Positions 8,093 to 17,050 of a stretch of DNA of 64,000 bases are shown here, piece by piece. How positions within the stretch are numbered: the first letter of the stretch is position 1; each line of letters begins with the position of its first letter. Position numbers and translations under genes: made by a program. The stretch comes from Verrucomicrobiota bacterium (lineage in GTDB: Bacteria > Verrucomicrobiota > Verrucomicrobiia > Opitutales > Opitutaceae), in the NCBI GenBank assembly GCA_016721945.1, contig JADKHC010000020.1, positions 28,220 to 92,219 of the forward strand, read 5' to 3'. The notes under the pieces are model-generated. The model made no database searches, was not told the DNA's origin, and saw only the letters and a list, made by a program, of their open reading frames with translations.

Positions 8093-9487
8093 TTACTGCA
8101 ACTTCAGTGGCTTCCGGATCACTCGGGCGTGGAGTTCGTCGAAGGTCGTGCCGGTGTGCTGGTCGGTGACATTTTCACCTGTGCGAATCGTTTTTGCCGG
8201 TAGGAAGTTGTTAATGAGCACGCAATAATCGCGATTCACCATGATGCCGAGAAGTTCGCCGGTTTTGCTCAGTACGAGATCGCCTGCCGAGGTGGAGAAG
8301 TCGCCAAACAGGCGTTTCATGAGCCGGTTGTCCATGCGGACGTAACTGGGCTCCTCGGGATCGAGCTTGAACGAAACCTCACCGTAACCGCTGCCACCAT
8401 TGCTGATTAGCACGGCCTCAGGAAACTTAAACGGCTCAAGCGCGGTCTGGTAGATCTTGGCACCGAGCGCCTTCACCTGTGCCGAATCAACCGGTACCGC
8501 CACGATGCGTGGATCGGAGGCGAGAAAACGAACGTCAGTCGCGGCACCCGAGTAAGCCCCTTTCGTGAACGAGACGGTCAGCTTGTCCAAATCCGTCGAA
8601 CGCTCGCGCAGATAAAACGGCGTGTCATCGATGTGCAGTAGCGCGAAGACCTGTTTGCCGTCAGCGACAAAAATCGTTTTGGACTCTTTCGTCTTGTTGC
8701 CCGGCCCGAAGAGCGACGCACGAGCGGCGTTGAAAGTGGCCTGCACACGATTCGCGAGGAAATCGTTGAAAAGGGTATTGGCGTTGATCGCCCGGTTGTC
8801 GCGAATCTCGGAGGTGAGTTCGCTGGATTGCTGCGCGAGTTGGCCTACGCCTTGCGCGAGTTGCACGGTCGTCGCCTGCACCTTTTGTCTTTCGGTGCGT
8901 TCAACCTCAACCTGCGTCTTGAGGGAATCGGCGTTTTCTCTCAGCAAGAGTTTTTCCTGCTCGGCGACTTTCACCGCGACGCTGAGGTTTTCAATTCTTT
9001 GGCGCGACTCTGCCTGAGCCTGCTCCATTTGGGCCAGTTGTTGTTTCTGGCGATCGGATTCGGCCTGGCGCTGTTCGAGATCGCGCTGCAACTGTGCAAG
9101 GCGCTCCTTGGACATCGCAGCTTCACGCGCGGTGGCATCGGCGCGCAAGGCCAGTTCCTGAGCGCTGCGCTGGACCTCGGTCAACGTGGTGGAAAGTTGC
9201 GCCTTCTCGGTCTGAAGAGCGGAGAGATTTTGTTCACGTTCCTGCAAACTAGTCTGCGTGGTTTGCAGCTGCTGCACCATCTGATCGCGTTGCGCACGCT
9301 CATCTTCGAGCGAGAGCTTCATCATATCGACCATATCGGACTTCGTGGTGGCGACGGTGCCACCGCTCGCCATCGCGGGAACGGGAGCTTGCTGCGGCCG
9401 GGCAGGCTCGGATTTCTCCCAATTCGTCAGCGCGAGAATGTTCAGCAACAGAAAGTCGCAGATAACGAGTAGCAGGGTCTTGTTCAT
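8093..9487 (-). CDS. Membrane-anchored coiled-coil protein with degenerate protease-like C-domain
   Basis: The 464-residue protein begins with a membrane anchor (KTLLLVICDFLLLNILALT), then a long coiled coil rich in Gln/Glu/Ala (about residues 60-215). A globular C-terminal region of about 230 residues follows. That region contains GDLVLSKTGELLGIMVN, which resembles the G-x-S/D-x-G then GelvGi strand pair of trypsin-like folds, but the usual GNSGGP serine motif is absent. I infer a catalytically inactive trypsin-like fold at low confidence. The gene ends the transcription unit that starts at 11275, six bases after its upstream neighbour. Function unknown. Confidence 0.6.
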   Translation of the reverse strand: MNKTLLLVICDFLLLNILALTNWEKSEPARPQQAPVPAMASGGTVATTKSDMVDMMKLSLEDERAQRDQMVQQLQTTQTSLQEREQNLSALQTEKAQLSTTLTEVQRSAQELALRADATAREAAMSKERLAQLQRDLEQRQAESDRQKQQLAQMEQAQAESRQRIENLSVAVKVAEQEKLLLRENADSLKTQVEVERTERQKVQATTVQLAQGVGQLAQQSSELTSEIRDNRAINANTLFNDFLANRVQATFNAARASLFGPGNKTKESKTIFVADGKQVFALLHIDDTPFYLRERSTDLDKLTVSFTKGAYSGAATDVRFLASDPRIVAVPVDSAQVKALGAKIYQTALEPFKFPEAVLISNGGSGYGEVSFKLDPEEPSYVRMDNRLMKRLFGDFSTSAGDLVLSKTGELLGIMVNRDYCVLINNFLPAKTIRTGENVTDQHTGTTFDELHARVIRKPLKLQ

Positions 9488-9493
9488 GACGCT

Positions 9494-11275
9494 TTAGGCG
9501 CTCTTTGCGGTCGGTGCTGCAGGCGGAGGAGGCGGGGGCGGAGGAGTTGGAGTGGCAACCTTGGCGGTTGCAGCAGGTACGGCAACTTGAGGCCGGGGCG
9601 GGACCGCTGCCACCAAGGAAGCCGGCATCGCGGGAGCGGGTGCCTGGGTGTCGAGAATCAACTGGCGCTTGTATGGACGCACATGGCGGATCTTAACCAA
9701 CGCGACACAGGTAATACCGAAGAGGTTGGACGAATAGGCCGCCAACAAGTTGGCGGGCACCAAGCCCAACACCTGCAGCACCAGCGCCATGGCCGTGCCA
9801 CCGATGCCGATGTACAGGCCGCCGTCGAAGAGATTCTCTTCGTTTTCCATCAGGCGCAGCTTCACCAGCGGGGAGATATTGGAACGCGAGATCTCACGGA
9901 TTTTCCGCAAGCAGAAGAGGTACATGCCGACCTGCAGCGCGGCGAAAAAGATGATCGAACCGATTATTTTAGTATCCATGGTGGGAACAGAAGAAGGCGT
10001 AGTTGGAGGTTTGACGTCAGCAGTATTTGAGAGAATCGGGATAACGAATTTCAGGCGAAATTCAGAGGGTGGCGCAGCTTTGAGCAGAAATGGTTCGGTC
10101 GCCAAAATCAGCAGAAAGGCGGTGAGCACTGCGAGAATACTGCTCTGCACCCGCAAGGGCGAAGCGTAGCCGGAACGCGGCTCAATCAACTCCCGCTGTA
10201 GACCACGGAAAAGACAGAAGGCGCCTACGAGGAAACCGAGATACTTCACAGCAAGCGTCACACGCGGATAGAGAAGCGCGAACTCAGTCACCAACCCGAG
10301 CGCTGGACCCGCTTTGCGGTTAATGGGTGACTGAATGAGCATCAACTGCCGAACCGCTCCCTGACCAAGCGCAAGGGCTAAACGCAAATCCTCAAGCCCG
10401 GTCTTGCCGTATTTAATCAGATATGACGCAACCCGATCAGCCGAGTCGGAAAAAAGTGCAGCTGTATAAATGAGCGGGAGATTGTCCGGTGCCAGTCGCG
10501 CAAGGTGCGCGTACTCACCCATGGTTTTGGTACTGTCAGTGGTTCGGAGCAGCTCGCGGAGTTGCACCCAGTCAAGGCGTTTGCCGAGGGAAAGCAGATC
10601 CACGTAGAACGACTCCAGTTCGCCCATCTGCTTGGCGGTAGCAGCTGTCTCGGCCAGATTGCGCAACTCACGTTGCAGCGAGCCGGAAAGGTGATCGCCC
10701 TGGTAAAGCAGTGCAGTGAGCAGGATCACGGCGTCGAGCGCCTGCCCTCCGGGCCGCTTGGCCGGTACGAATTGGGTTGTGCGATCGATTTCCCGCGTTT
10801 GCAAAACCGCCTGCACTCCGAGCGAACGCGTGTTCGAGAGATAGGTGAGCAACCCTTGCCGGGCTTTCGTCGCGATGAAGAATGTCAGCACCGGCGTGCT
10901 CTCAGTGCGGCCGGTGTTTTCCTTAAGATTGAAAAGCGGTTCGAGAAACGGGTCCCAGCCACCCCAAGCAGCCCACTCCGGCCGACGTGTAATGACATCA
11001 CGGATACTCCGATCGAGCAACGGAGCCTTCGGATCGTCGACCAGTCGCGCCGCAGCCAAAACCAATTGCGCTGGCCCAAGTTTTTCGGAATCGAGTATCT
11101 GTTTGCCGAATACAGCGACTGAAGGCGTTTCCTTGCCCGCCTGTTTCAGGACGGAAGGCGTCACCGATTTCAGATTCACCGGCACCATCCAGGCCCCCAC
11201 CAATAGTAATATGCCCGCAGCCAGCCAAGCTGCTGCCAGTGGCACATTATTGCCGTTTCGGGGTTTTGTCATCAT
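9494..11275 (-). CDS. Large multi-pass membrane protein, unknown function
   Basis: Starting at the ATG at 11275 the product has 593 residues. An upstream in-frame start at 11362 would overlap the divergent def gene and leave no promoter, so the shorter form is preferred. A first transmembrane segment (AAAWLAAGILLLVGAWMV) is followed by a roughly 300-residue soluble helical region, then further membrane segments (LGFLVGAFCLF, SSILAVLTAFLLILA, IIFFAALQVGMYLF, GIGGTAMALVLQVLGLV) and a Pro/Ala-rich tail (TPPPPPPPPP). No family recognised. It is probably cotranscribed with the coiled-coil protein at 8093-9487 and may act with it at the inner membrane. Confidence 0.65.
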   Translation of the reverse strand: MMTKPRNGNNVPLAAAWLAAGILLLVGAWMVPVNLKSVTPSVLKQAGKETPSVAVFGKQILDSEKLGPAQLVLAAARLVDDPKAPLLDRSIRDVITRRPEWAAWGGWDPFLEPLFNLKENTGRTESTPVLTFFIATKARQGLLTYLSNTRSLGVQAVLQTREIDRTTQFVPAKRPGGQALDAVILLTALLYQGDHLSGSLQRELRNLAETAATAKQMGELESFYVDLLSLGKRLDWVQLRELLRTTDSTKTMGEYAHLARLAPDNLPLIYTAALFSDSADRVASYLIKYGKTGLEDLRLALALGQGAVRQLMLIQSPINRKAGPALGLVTEFALLYPRVTLAVKYLGFLVGAFCLFRGLQRELIEPRSGYASPLRVQSSILAVLTAFLLILATEPFLLKAAPPSEFRLKFVIPILSNTADVKPPTTPSSVPTMDTKIIGSIIFFAALQVGMYLFCLRKIREISRSNISPLVKLRLMENEENLFDGGLYIGIGGTAMALVLQVLGLVPANLLAAYSSNLFGITCVALVKIRHVRPYKRQLILDTQAPAPAMPASLVAAVPPRPQVAVPAATAKVATPTPPPPPPPPAAPTAKSA

Positions 11276-11341
11276 GCGCTGGACTGGAATATTTATTTGC
11301 GGGCGTACAAATGCAAACCCACGATGAAGTGAAATCGACCT

Positions 11342-11908
11342 ATGTCGCTGCCAATTGTTCACTACAACCTACCGGTACTCCGTAAGAAAGGTGCAAAAAT
11401 TTCGGTTTTTGACGCCGCGTTACGGAAACTCGCCGCTGAAATGATCGACACCATGCACGATGCCCAAGGCATCGGCCTCGCCGCCCAGCAGATCGGGCAG
11501 GCCATCCAGCTTTGCGTCGTCGACATGCGCGAAGCCAAACTCGACTTCACCTGGGAGCTCGATGGTGCCCACCCGCCGCTCGACCTTTTTAACCCCATGG
11601 TGATCGTAAACCCCGAGGTGACGATCATCCCCTCGCCCGAGTATATTTACGAGGAAGGCTGCCTGTCGTTCCCCGAAATCCGCGGCGATATCGACCGGCC
11701 CGATGCGATCTCGGTTAAGTTTCAAGACGGCAATGGAACCCCGCACCAGATGACCTGCGACGGCCTTTTCGCACGCTGCATCATGCACGAAGTCGATCAC
11801 CTCAACGGCGTGCTCTTCATCGATCGCATGAATAAAAAAGTCCGCGCCCCGCTCGAACGCGCCATCAAACAACTCGCCAAAGAGACCCGCGAAGCCGCGA
11901 AGCAGTAA
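11342..11908 (+). CDS. def: Peptide deformylase
   Basis: The enzyme removes the N-formyl group from nascent proteins, using an Fe(II)/Zn centre. All three signature motifs are present in the 188-residue sequence: GIGLAAQQIG (residues 43-52), EEGCLSFPE (104-112, metal ligand Cys107) and CIMHEVDHLNG (146-156, ligands His149 and His153, catalytic Glu150). Length is in the normal range. There is a small insertion before motif 2 (ELDGAHPPLDLFN) compared with the compact E. coli enzyme. It stands alone, divergent from the membrane-protein gene ending its 5' side at 11275. It is followed by a palindromic element. Confidence 0.97.
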   Translation: MSLPIVHYNLPVLRKKGAKISVFDAALRKLAAEMIDTMHDAQGIGLAAQQIGQAIQLCVVDMREAKLDFTWELDGAHPPLDLFNPMVIVNPEVTIIPSPEYIYEEGCLSFPEIRGDIDRPDAISVKFQDGNGTPHQMTCDGLFARCIMHEVDHLNGVLFIDRMNKKVRAPLERAIKQLAKETREAAKQ

Positions 11909-12241
11909 AGGCCCTCGGGGCGAGTGCTGCGGTTATTTTTTGAATACCAGCGTCGCACCTCGCGAGGGCAATTTGCGTTCACCCTGTAGGAGCCTACTTG
12001 CAGGCGATTTTTCTCTTCATCCTAAAAACAGCATTGGTTTAACCGCTAATTATCGCTAATTGTCGCTAATTTCGGAGGTTAGCTACCTGCCTGGGCAGCA
12101 ACGGAGTTCACCTGACAGGTGAAAATATATTTTTATCGATGTCTCTGATTTAGCGCCAATTAGCGAAAATTAGCGGTTTCAACTGCGGAATTACGGTTCA
12201 ACGCCTGCAAGCAGGCTCCTACAAGAGTGCCGCGAAAAAAC
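11909..12241. other. 333-bp intergenic region filled by a nested palindromic element
   Basis: Between the convergent stops of def (11908) and phoH (12242) I find no gene. Nearly all of it is the inverted-repeat element at 11985-12223. A GC-rich segment at 11910-11970 (GCCCTCGGGGCGAG ... CTCGCGAGGGC) can also pair and may end def transcription. Confidence 0.55.
11985..12223. repeat. 239-bp nested inverted-repeat element
   Basis: Outer ends are the REP-like unit TGTAGGAGCCT.CTTGCAGGCG (11985-12006) and its inverse (12202-12223). Inside, a run of CGCTAAT units at 12041-12070 is matched by the inverse run of ATTAGCG units at 12148-12178 with only about two mismatches over 28 aligned bases. In the centre lies a 17-base palindrome, TTCACCT-GAC-AGGTGAA, at 12107-12123. 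Three concentric palindromes with no reading frame suggest a MITE-like or composite element. Confidence 0.75.
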
Positions 12242-13780
12242 TCAAAGTAAATCCGCCGCCAGCTCGGCCAGCCTGGAACGCTCGCCCTTGGTCAACATGA
12301 TGTGCGCCGAGATCGACTGGCCTTTCATGCGGTTGTGGCAATACACCAGACCGTTGCTTCGCGAATCAACGTAGGGATTGTCGATTTGAGCTGGATCGCC
12401 AATCAGCACAATCTTCGAACCTTCGGAAATGCGCGTGATCACCGTTTTCACCTCGTGGGGCGTGAGCTGCTGCGCTTCGTCGAGAATGAAAAACCGGCGC
12501 GCAATCGAACGTCCGCGAATGAAACAAAGCGCCTCGATCTCAACGATGCCGCTCTTGATCAGCCGCTCGTAGGGCTTCATCGCCGCACCGTTTCCATGTC
12601 CATGATTGCTCGTCGCGTGCTGCGGCTGCGGCGCATTCATCGCCATCACCATCTCGTCGTGGTTTTTCTTTTTCTTCTTCGAAACTTTTTTGGCGGCGAA
12701 CTGTGGTTCCTTCTGGGGCTTCGAGGGAATGAGCACCTCGAGCGCGTCGAAATACGGCTGGAGCCAGGGCTTCATTTTCTCATCCAGCGTGCCGGGAAGA
12801 AAACCAATATCTTTACCCAAAGCAATCACGGGGCGGGAAATCGAAACACCGTCGTAACGCGAATTTTCATCCTGCGTCTGGCTAAGCGCGCACACCGTTG
12901 AGATGAGTGTCTTGCCTGTACCGGCTTTACCAAAACACGTGACCAACGAAAGCGAATCGTCGAGCAGCGCATCCATGAAAAACTGCTGTTCGAGATTCCG
13001 CGGACGGATCGGAATACCGCCAATAGCCTTCACGAATTCCGGGATCTTCAGCCGTCGCACCTGGCCTTCGCCATAATAACGTGCCGGCATGGTCTTGCCC
13101 TCGTGCGAACGCAGCAACACGTACTCGTTAAGGAAAAGCCCTTTGGCCGATTCGTCCTCGAGTTGAAATTCACCCTCGGAGCAAAATCTTTGGATCTCGT
13201 AAATAGTTACGGGAATGACGCGATAGGACGCCTCCTCGACCGCTTCCGGAACCTTGTCATTGAGGTAATCTTCCGATTCGAGGCCGACGGCACGCGCCTT
13301 CAGCTGCACATTGACGTCCTTGGTGACAAGAATCGTCGGTGGCGGAAACCGTTCCTGAACATAGAGCGCGCAAGCGATGATACGGTTATCCTTCTTACCC
13401 AAATCTGGCAGCACGGCGCGAAAACGCTGCATGGCCGGACTGGTGAAATTCTGATCGACGAGGTAGCGGTTAATCACAACCGACAACGTGCCTCCCGTCT
13501 CAAGTCGCACGCCCTCAAGCATCGTGCGCGAGTCAGGGAGCAACTCCTGAAGGATCCGGTGGACACGGCGGGCATTGCGGCCTCGCTCGGTCGACTGCTC
13601 GGTTTTGATGGCATCGAGCTCCTCCAAAACCTCGACCGGAATGACGAGGTTGTTGTCCTCAAACTTGTAGATCGACTGTGGATCGTGAAGTAGGACGTTG
13701 GTGTCCAGGACAAAGGTTTTAACCTTTGCTGAGACCTTGAGCTGCGGTTGGGTATTACTGGCCCTGCTCAGGTTTTCCAT
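12242..13780 (-). CDS. phoH: PIN-PhoH family ATPase / putative RNase
   Basis: From the ATG at 13780 the protein has 512 residues. The N-terminal PIN domain begins KTFVLDTNVLLHDP and carries acidic residues expected for an Mg-dependent RNase. The C-terminal PhoH domain has a Walker A (FGKAGTGKT), a Walker B in FFILDEAQQLTPHE and a sensor region (KIVLIGDPAQID). This PhoH2/YlaK-like pairing of a PIN nuclease with a PhoH ATPase is widespread and thought to unwind and cleave RNA. A lysine-rich insert (KKVSKKKKKNHDE) and a His/Gln-rich segment interrupt the PhoH domain. An in-frame start at 13870 is possible but less likely. Confidence 0.9.
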   Translation of the reverse strand: MENLSRASNTQPQLKVSAKVKTFVLDTNVLLHDPQSIYKFEDNNLVIPVEVLEELDAIKTEQSTERGRNARRVHRILQELLPDSRTMLEGVRLETGGTLSVVINRYLVDQNFTSPAMQRFRAVLPDLGKKDNRIIACALYVQERFPPPTILVTKDVNVQLKARAVGLESEDYLNDKVPEAVEEASYRVIPVTIYEIQRFCSEGEFQLEDESAKGLFLNEYVLLRSHEGKTMPARYYGEGQVRRLKIPEFVKAIGGIPIRPRNLEQQFFMDALLDDSLSLVTCFGKAGTGKTLISTVCALSQTQDENSRYDGVSISRPVIALGKDIGFLPGTLDEKMKPWLQPYFDALEVLIPSKPQKEPQFAAKKVSKKKKKNHDEMVMAMNAPQPQHATSNHGHGNGAAMKPYERLIKSGIVEIEALCFIRGRSIARRFFILDEAQQLTPHEVKTVITRISEGSKIVLIGDPAQIDNPYVDSRSNGLVYCHNRMKGQSISAHIMLTKGERSRLAELAADLL

Positions 13781-13891
13781 TGTGGATATCTTGTGAATAA
13801 CCGTGCACGAGCTTCCGCGTTTGTCGAGCAAGACCCCATCAAAGTCCGAAATAAAAATTCCGTTTATCAAATCTCAATCCCCGCCTGCCTT

Positions 13892-13933
13892 AAAAAAAGA
13901 CGGGCGGATCGCCTACCCCTAGACGATCCGCCC
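13892..13933 (-). terminator. Strong intrinsic terminator
   Basis: A perfect 10-bp stem (GGGCGGATCG at 13902-13911, CGATCCGCCC at 13924-13933) is followed on the minus strand by GTCTTTTTTT. It should end transcription from the two response-regulator genes (stop 14129) and insulate phoH downstream. Confidence 0.8.
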
Positions 13934-14128
13934 TTAACTTTCTTTGTTACCCCAATTTTCCACCGCTAAGCGGTAGGAAATTGTACGAACATAAGATAAG
14001 ACGCAGTTCGCCAAAAAATGTTTCAAAATTCTTAGATCTTTTTTTCGAAGACGAAAAAAACGGGCGCGCAACAATTACGCGGCGCGTACAGCGCACTTGG
14101 CGAACTCGCACTGCAAGAGCGACTCAGC
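13934..14128. other. Non-coding stretch between response regulator and terminator
   Basis: With the terminator this forms part of a gap of about 350 bases (13781-14128). It contains an unusual A/T hairpin, TTTTTTTCG-AAGA-CGAAAAAAA near 14039-14060, and a small palindrome ACCGCT-A-AGCGGT near 13961. No gene is seen. Confidence 0.4.
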
Positions 14129-14512
14129 TCACGCTTTCAGCAAGGCACTTACCCGTGAAAACAGGTCGCGAATGCTGAAAGGTTTGGCGAGGAAATCTAC
14201 GTTTTCACTTTCGAAAACGCCGTGAACCACAACATCGTCGGCATAGCCCGACATAACGAGCACACGGATATCCGGGCGCTTTTTCAAAATTTTCCCGGCC
14301 AGCTCCATGCCGTCCACGTCGGGCATAACCAAATCAATGATGACAAGATCGATGGCTTCGCCTTTTTTCGAATCAAGGATCGGAATCGCCTCAGTCCCTT
14401 TACTCGTGACCGTGACACTGTAGCCACGACTGGTCAGCGCTTCATCGACCAACGCTAGTGCCTGCTCGTTGTCATCGACCACTAGGATGGAGTGCTGCTC
14501 TTTGGATTTCAC
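14129..14512 (-). CDS. Single-domain response regulator (CheY-like)
   Basis: The 127 residues form one receiver domain. ILVVDDNE supplies the acidic pocket, Asp60 in LVIIDLVMP is the phospho-acceptor, MSGYAD carries the conserved Ser/Thr position and LAKPFS the lysine. No output domain is present, so it works by protein-protein contact or as a phosphate relay. Its sequence around the acceptor and the KPFS motif resembles the receiver of hybrid kinases such as the one at 5121-7133. It overlaps the upstream regulator gene by four bases (ATGA), so the two are translationally coupled. Confidence 0.9.
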   Translation of the reverse strand: MKSKEQHSILVVDDNEQALALVDEALTSRGYSVTVTSKGTEAIPILDSKKGEAIDLVIIDLVMPDVDGMELAGKILKKRPDIRVLVMSGYADDVVVHGVFESENVDFLAKPFSIRDLFSRVSALLKA

Positions 14513-14982
14513 GTTTTGGGATTGGGGGTACTGGTTGGGTGTAGGCTCTGGTAAAGACGGAAACGGGCGAGTGTTTGCCTGATTCCGTGGATCATATCGA
14601 CAGGATCTTGGGTTTTTTCAACAAAACTACACGGCTCAAGCCACTTTGCATCCTGCGGCACCGTCGCATGTTGTCGGCTTGAGACAAAAAGAATCGGAAT
14701 CTGCTTTGAAAAGCGCCTCACCGCCGTCGCCAGATCGACCCCGCCTTGAGTGCTCAAACCAACGTCCATCACTACGATGTCCGGATTGAAATGAATGATG
14801 CCTTCAAGCGCCGTAGCTTCGTCGTGGCCAACACCACACACCGTCAGATCGGCTTGAGTATTGATCAAAGAGGTAAGGGCAAAGGTGAAGAAACGATGGT
14901 CATCCACGATGAAGACGCGGGAAACCCATGGATTACTTGTGCCCCCCCCGCGTCCTTCAAAAGTTTTGCCAGATTCTTCCAT
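14509..14982 (-). CDS. Receiver-only response regulator, NarL-like receiver
   Basis: The product (157 residues) holds a receiver from about residue 21 to 140: VFIVDDHRFF gives the acidic pocket, Asp73 in IVVMDVG the phosphorylation site, and SFVEKTQDP the lysine loop. The DDH start is typical of NarL/FixJ-type receivers, yet no LuxR helix-turn-helix follows. It is the first gene of the pair with 14129-14512 and is divergent from the kinase/regulator pair at 15253-17042. A cross-talking module is likely but not shown. Confidence 0.85.
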   Translation of the reverse strand: MEESGKTFEGRGGGTSNPWVSRVFIVDDHRFFTFALTSLINTQADLTVCGVGHDEATALEGIIHFNPDIVVMDVGLSTQGGVDLATAVRRFSKQIPILFVSSRQHATVPQDAKWLEPCSFVEKTQDPVDMIHGIRQTLARFRLYQSLHPTSTPNPKT

Positions 14983-15252
14983 GGTGAGTCGAACGTGTGT
15001 AGTTCAATGAACAAAAATAATGGTAGAATTGATTAAACTGTCTGCAAAATCGGAATTATCGATTAGTGATATTTGAATGATTGATACTTGTTTTCATAAG
15101 ATCGAATCCCAAGCTGCTCAGTCAAGTGAGTACCCCCCTCTGGGCCTATCTTTGATGGAAAACACTACGCCCATTAGGGCAAATACCTGAACTTGCTATT
15201 TCCATGTACATCCGGCCTGCCCTGATAATACAATTTCAGTACTAGAAATTAC

Positions 15253-16368
15253 ATGAGTGCCGCATCCCACGCCAGTCTTAGGCGGAGAAAAATCACCAAG
15301 CAAAGTCGTCAGCTCGCAAAGACAAAATTGCGCCCAAAACAGGCGAAGGCACGAAGCCTGCCAGAGCAGAACCTGCCCCCGCAATGGGCCCAGACGCAGG
15401 TCTTCCCCCAGTGCCGGATCGTGGCTTGGGAGGGAACGCTCAAGCCCTTGCGCGCGACCAGCCTTTTCCCGAAGATCGGATCCTTCCTCGATTCAGCATT
15501 ATTGATCCGCAAAGGTAATATTATCCACTGGGAAGAATCTATACATCCGCTGGATATTGGCCGGGTTCGCAATATAATCGCGAATACAGAACTTCTTCCC
15601 CTAACTATAGATTATCGCCTGGTTGATAAAAGTGGGGCGATCGCATGGGTTCGTCATTCTATAATCGAGATGACGAAAAAAGGTCGGCAGACCTCGGCCA
15701 AAGGTTTTGTCTGCGACATCCAGACCGAAAAAGAACTCGAGACGGAGAGTCTTCGCATCAGCGAGCGCGAGCAAAACCGCATCGGACAGGATTTGCATGA
15801 TGATCTCTGTCAGGTGCTCGCAGGCGTGAGCTGCCTGATGCGCGTTGCCGAGGGACGATTGGCGAGCAAGGTCCCTGAGGAGATTCCGTACCTCACCGAG
15901 CTCAACCAGCAAATTATCGAGGCGATGCATCGCACGCGCGCACTCACGCACGGATTGTTTCCCGGGAAAATTCAGATTGCCGATATGCGCGGTGCATTGT
16001 TAGAACTTGCTTCTCAAGTCCGGACTCGCTTCCAGGTGGAGGTTAAGACAGAGTTTATCGGACGTTTTCCTAAACATAGCTCCAACCAGATAATACAGAT
16101 TTATAGACTCACTCAGGAAGCGATCAGCAACGCCATCAAGCACGGGCATGCAAATTGCATCGAGGTGCGCCTAGAAGCAAAACCAACTAATATGTTCCTC
16201 TCGATCATCGATAACGGCTCGGGCTTGACCCAGACCGAACCCGGTGAAAAAGGTGTTGGGCTTAATATCATGCAATATCGTACACGGACTCTCGGTGGTG
16301 AATTCACCATCGGTAACGCACCCGAGCGGGGCGTACGCGTGACTCTGCAGTATCCGTTTGAGCGTTGA
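15253..16368 (+). CDS. NarL-type sensor histidine kinase (HisKA_3)
   Basis: The 371-residue kinase is soluble. The N-terminus is basic, followed by a PAS-like domain (about residues 55-160). The HisKA_3 motif EREQNRIGQDLHDDLCQVL places the phospho-acceptor at His182. A DegS/NarX-type ATPase domain follows, with EAISNAIKHGHA (N box), DNGSGL (G1) and KGVGLNIMQYR (G2). The kinase should phosphorylate the response regulator encoded directly downstream (start 16377, eight bases after this stop). The intergenic region 14983-15252, AT-rich and divergent, probably carries promoters for both flanking pairs. Signal unknown. Confidence 0.9.
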   Translation: MSAASHASLRRRKITKQSRQLAKTKLRPKQAKARSLPEQNLPPQWAQTQVFPQCRIVAWEGTLKPLRATSLFPKIGSFLDSALLIRKGNIIHWEESIHPLDIGRVRNIIANTELLPLTIDYRLVDKSGAIAWVRHSIIEMTKKGRQTSAKGFVCDIQTEKELETESLRISEREQNRIGQDLHDDLCQVLAGVSCLMRVAEGRLASKVPEEIPYLTELNQQIIEAMHRTRALTHGLFPGKIQIADMRGALLELASQVRTRFQVEVKTEFIGRFPKHSSNQIIQIYRLTQEAISNAIKHGHANCIEVRLEAKPTNMFLSIIDNGSGLTQTEPGEKGVGLNIMQYRTRTLGGEFTIGNAPERGVRVTLQYPFER

Positions 16369-16376
16369 TTTGCACC

Positions 16377-17042
16377 ATGCTCGTTAAAACCCGCATTTTT
16401 ATCGTCGATGATCATCCCTTACTGCGACGCGGGCTTGCAGAGCTGATTAATCGCGAGACCGACATGGTGTTTTGCGGTGAAGCCGAGGACTCTCCTTCAG
16501 CCATGAAGTTGATCACGCAGATCAAGCCCGATCTGGTGATTGTCGATATCTCGCTCAAGGGCTATAACGGCATCGAGCTCATCAAAAACATCAAAGCCTT
16601 CGATCAGAAGATCCAGGTGCTGGTCCTTTCGATGCACGACGAGTCGATCTATGCGATGCGTGTGCTAAAGGCAGGCGCCAAGGCCTACGTGATGAAGCAG
16701 GAGATAACCGAAAAGGTTATGGAGGGCGTCCGACGTATCCGTGCAGGCAAAGTTTTCGTCAGCGAACGTGTCGCCAGCCGCATGCTCGACCAGGTCGTGG
16801 TTGGCGGAGATCCGACGTCGGATTCGCCGGTCGATCAATTGAGCGATCGCGAGCTCGAAATCGTCAATATGATCGGCAGTGGGCAACCCACCCGCGAGAT
16901 TGCGGCGAAGCTCCATATCAGTATCAAGACCGTCGAATCACACCGCGCCCGTATCAAAGAGAAGCTCAATCTAGAGAATGCCATCCAGCTGGTTCAATTT
17001 TGCGTCCGCTGGGTGGAAGATGGTGCTCGAAACAGCGGGTAA
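16377..17042 (+). CDS. NarL/FixJ-family response regulator
   Basis: With the ATG at 16377 the product has 221 residues. A TTG at 16365 that overlaps the kinase stop is an alternative. The receiver begins RIFIVDDHPLLRRGL, with Asp57 in LVIVDISLKG as phospho-acceptor and VMKQE as the lysine site. The C-terminal LuxR-type helix-turn-helix reads LSDRELEIVNMIGSGQPT then IAAKLHISIKTVESHRARI. It binds DNA as a phosphorylation-dependent dimer. It is cotranscribed with the kinase 15253-16368. Target genes unknown. Confidence 0.92.
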   Translation: MLVKTRIFIVDDHPLLRRGLAELINRETDMVFCGEAEDSPSAMKLITQIKPDLVIVDISLKGYNGIELIKNIKAFDQKIQVLVLSMHDESIYAMRVLKAGAKAYVMKQEITEKVMEGVRRIRAGKVFVSERVASRMLDQVVVGGDPTSDSPVDQLSDRELEIVNMIGSGQPTREIAAKLHISIKTVESHRARIKEKLNLENAIQLVQFCVRWVEDGARNSG

Positions 17043-17050
17043 CTCGAGCC

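Noticed and set aside
15100..15130. tRNA-like T-loop string (GATCGAATCCC) near 15103
   Set aside because: No cloverleaf or acceptor stem can be built around it.
14983..15252. A specific NarL-type binding site in the divergent regulator promoter
   Set aside because: TACCCCCC-like strings occur, but no paired heptamers with credible spacing.
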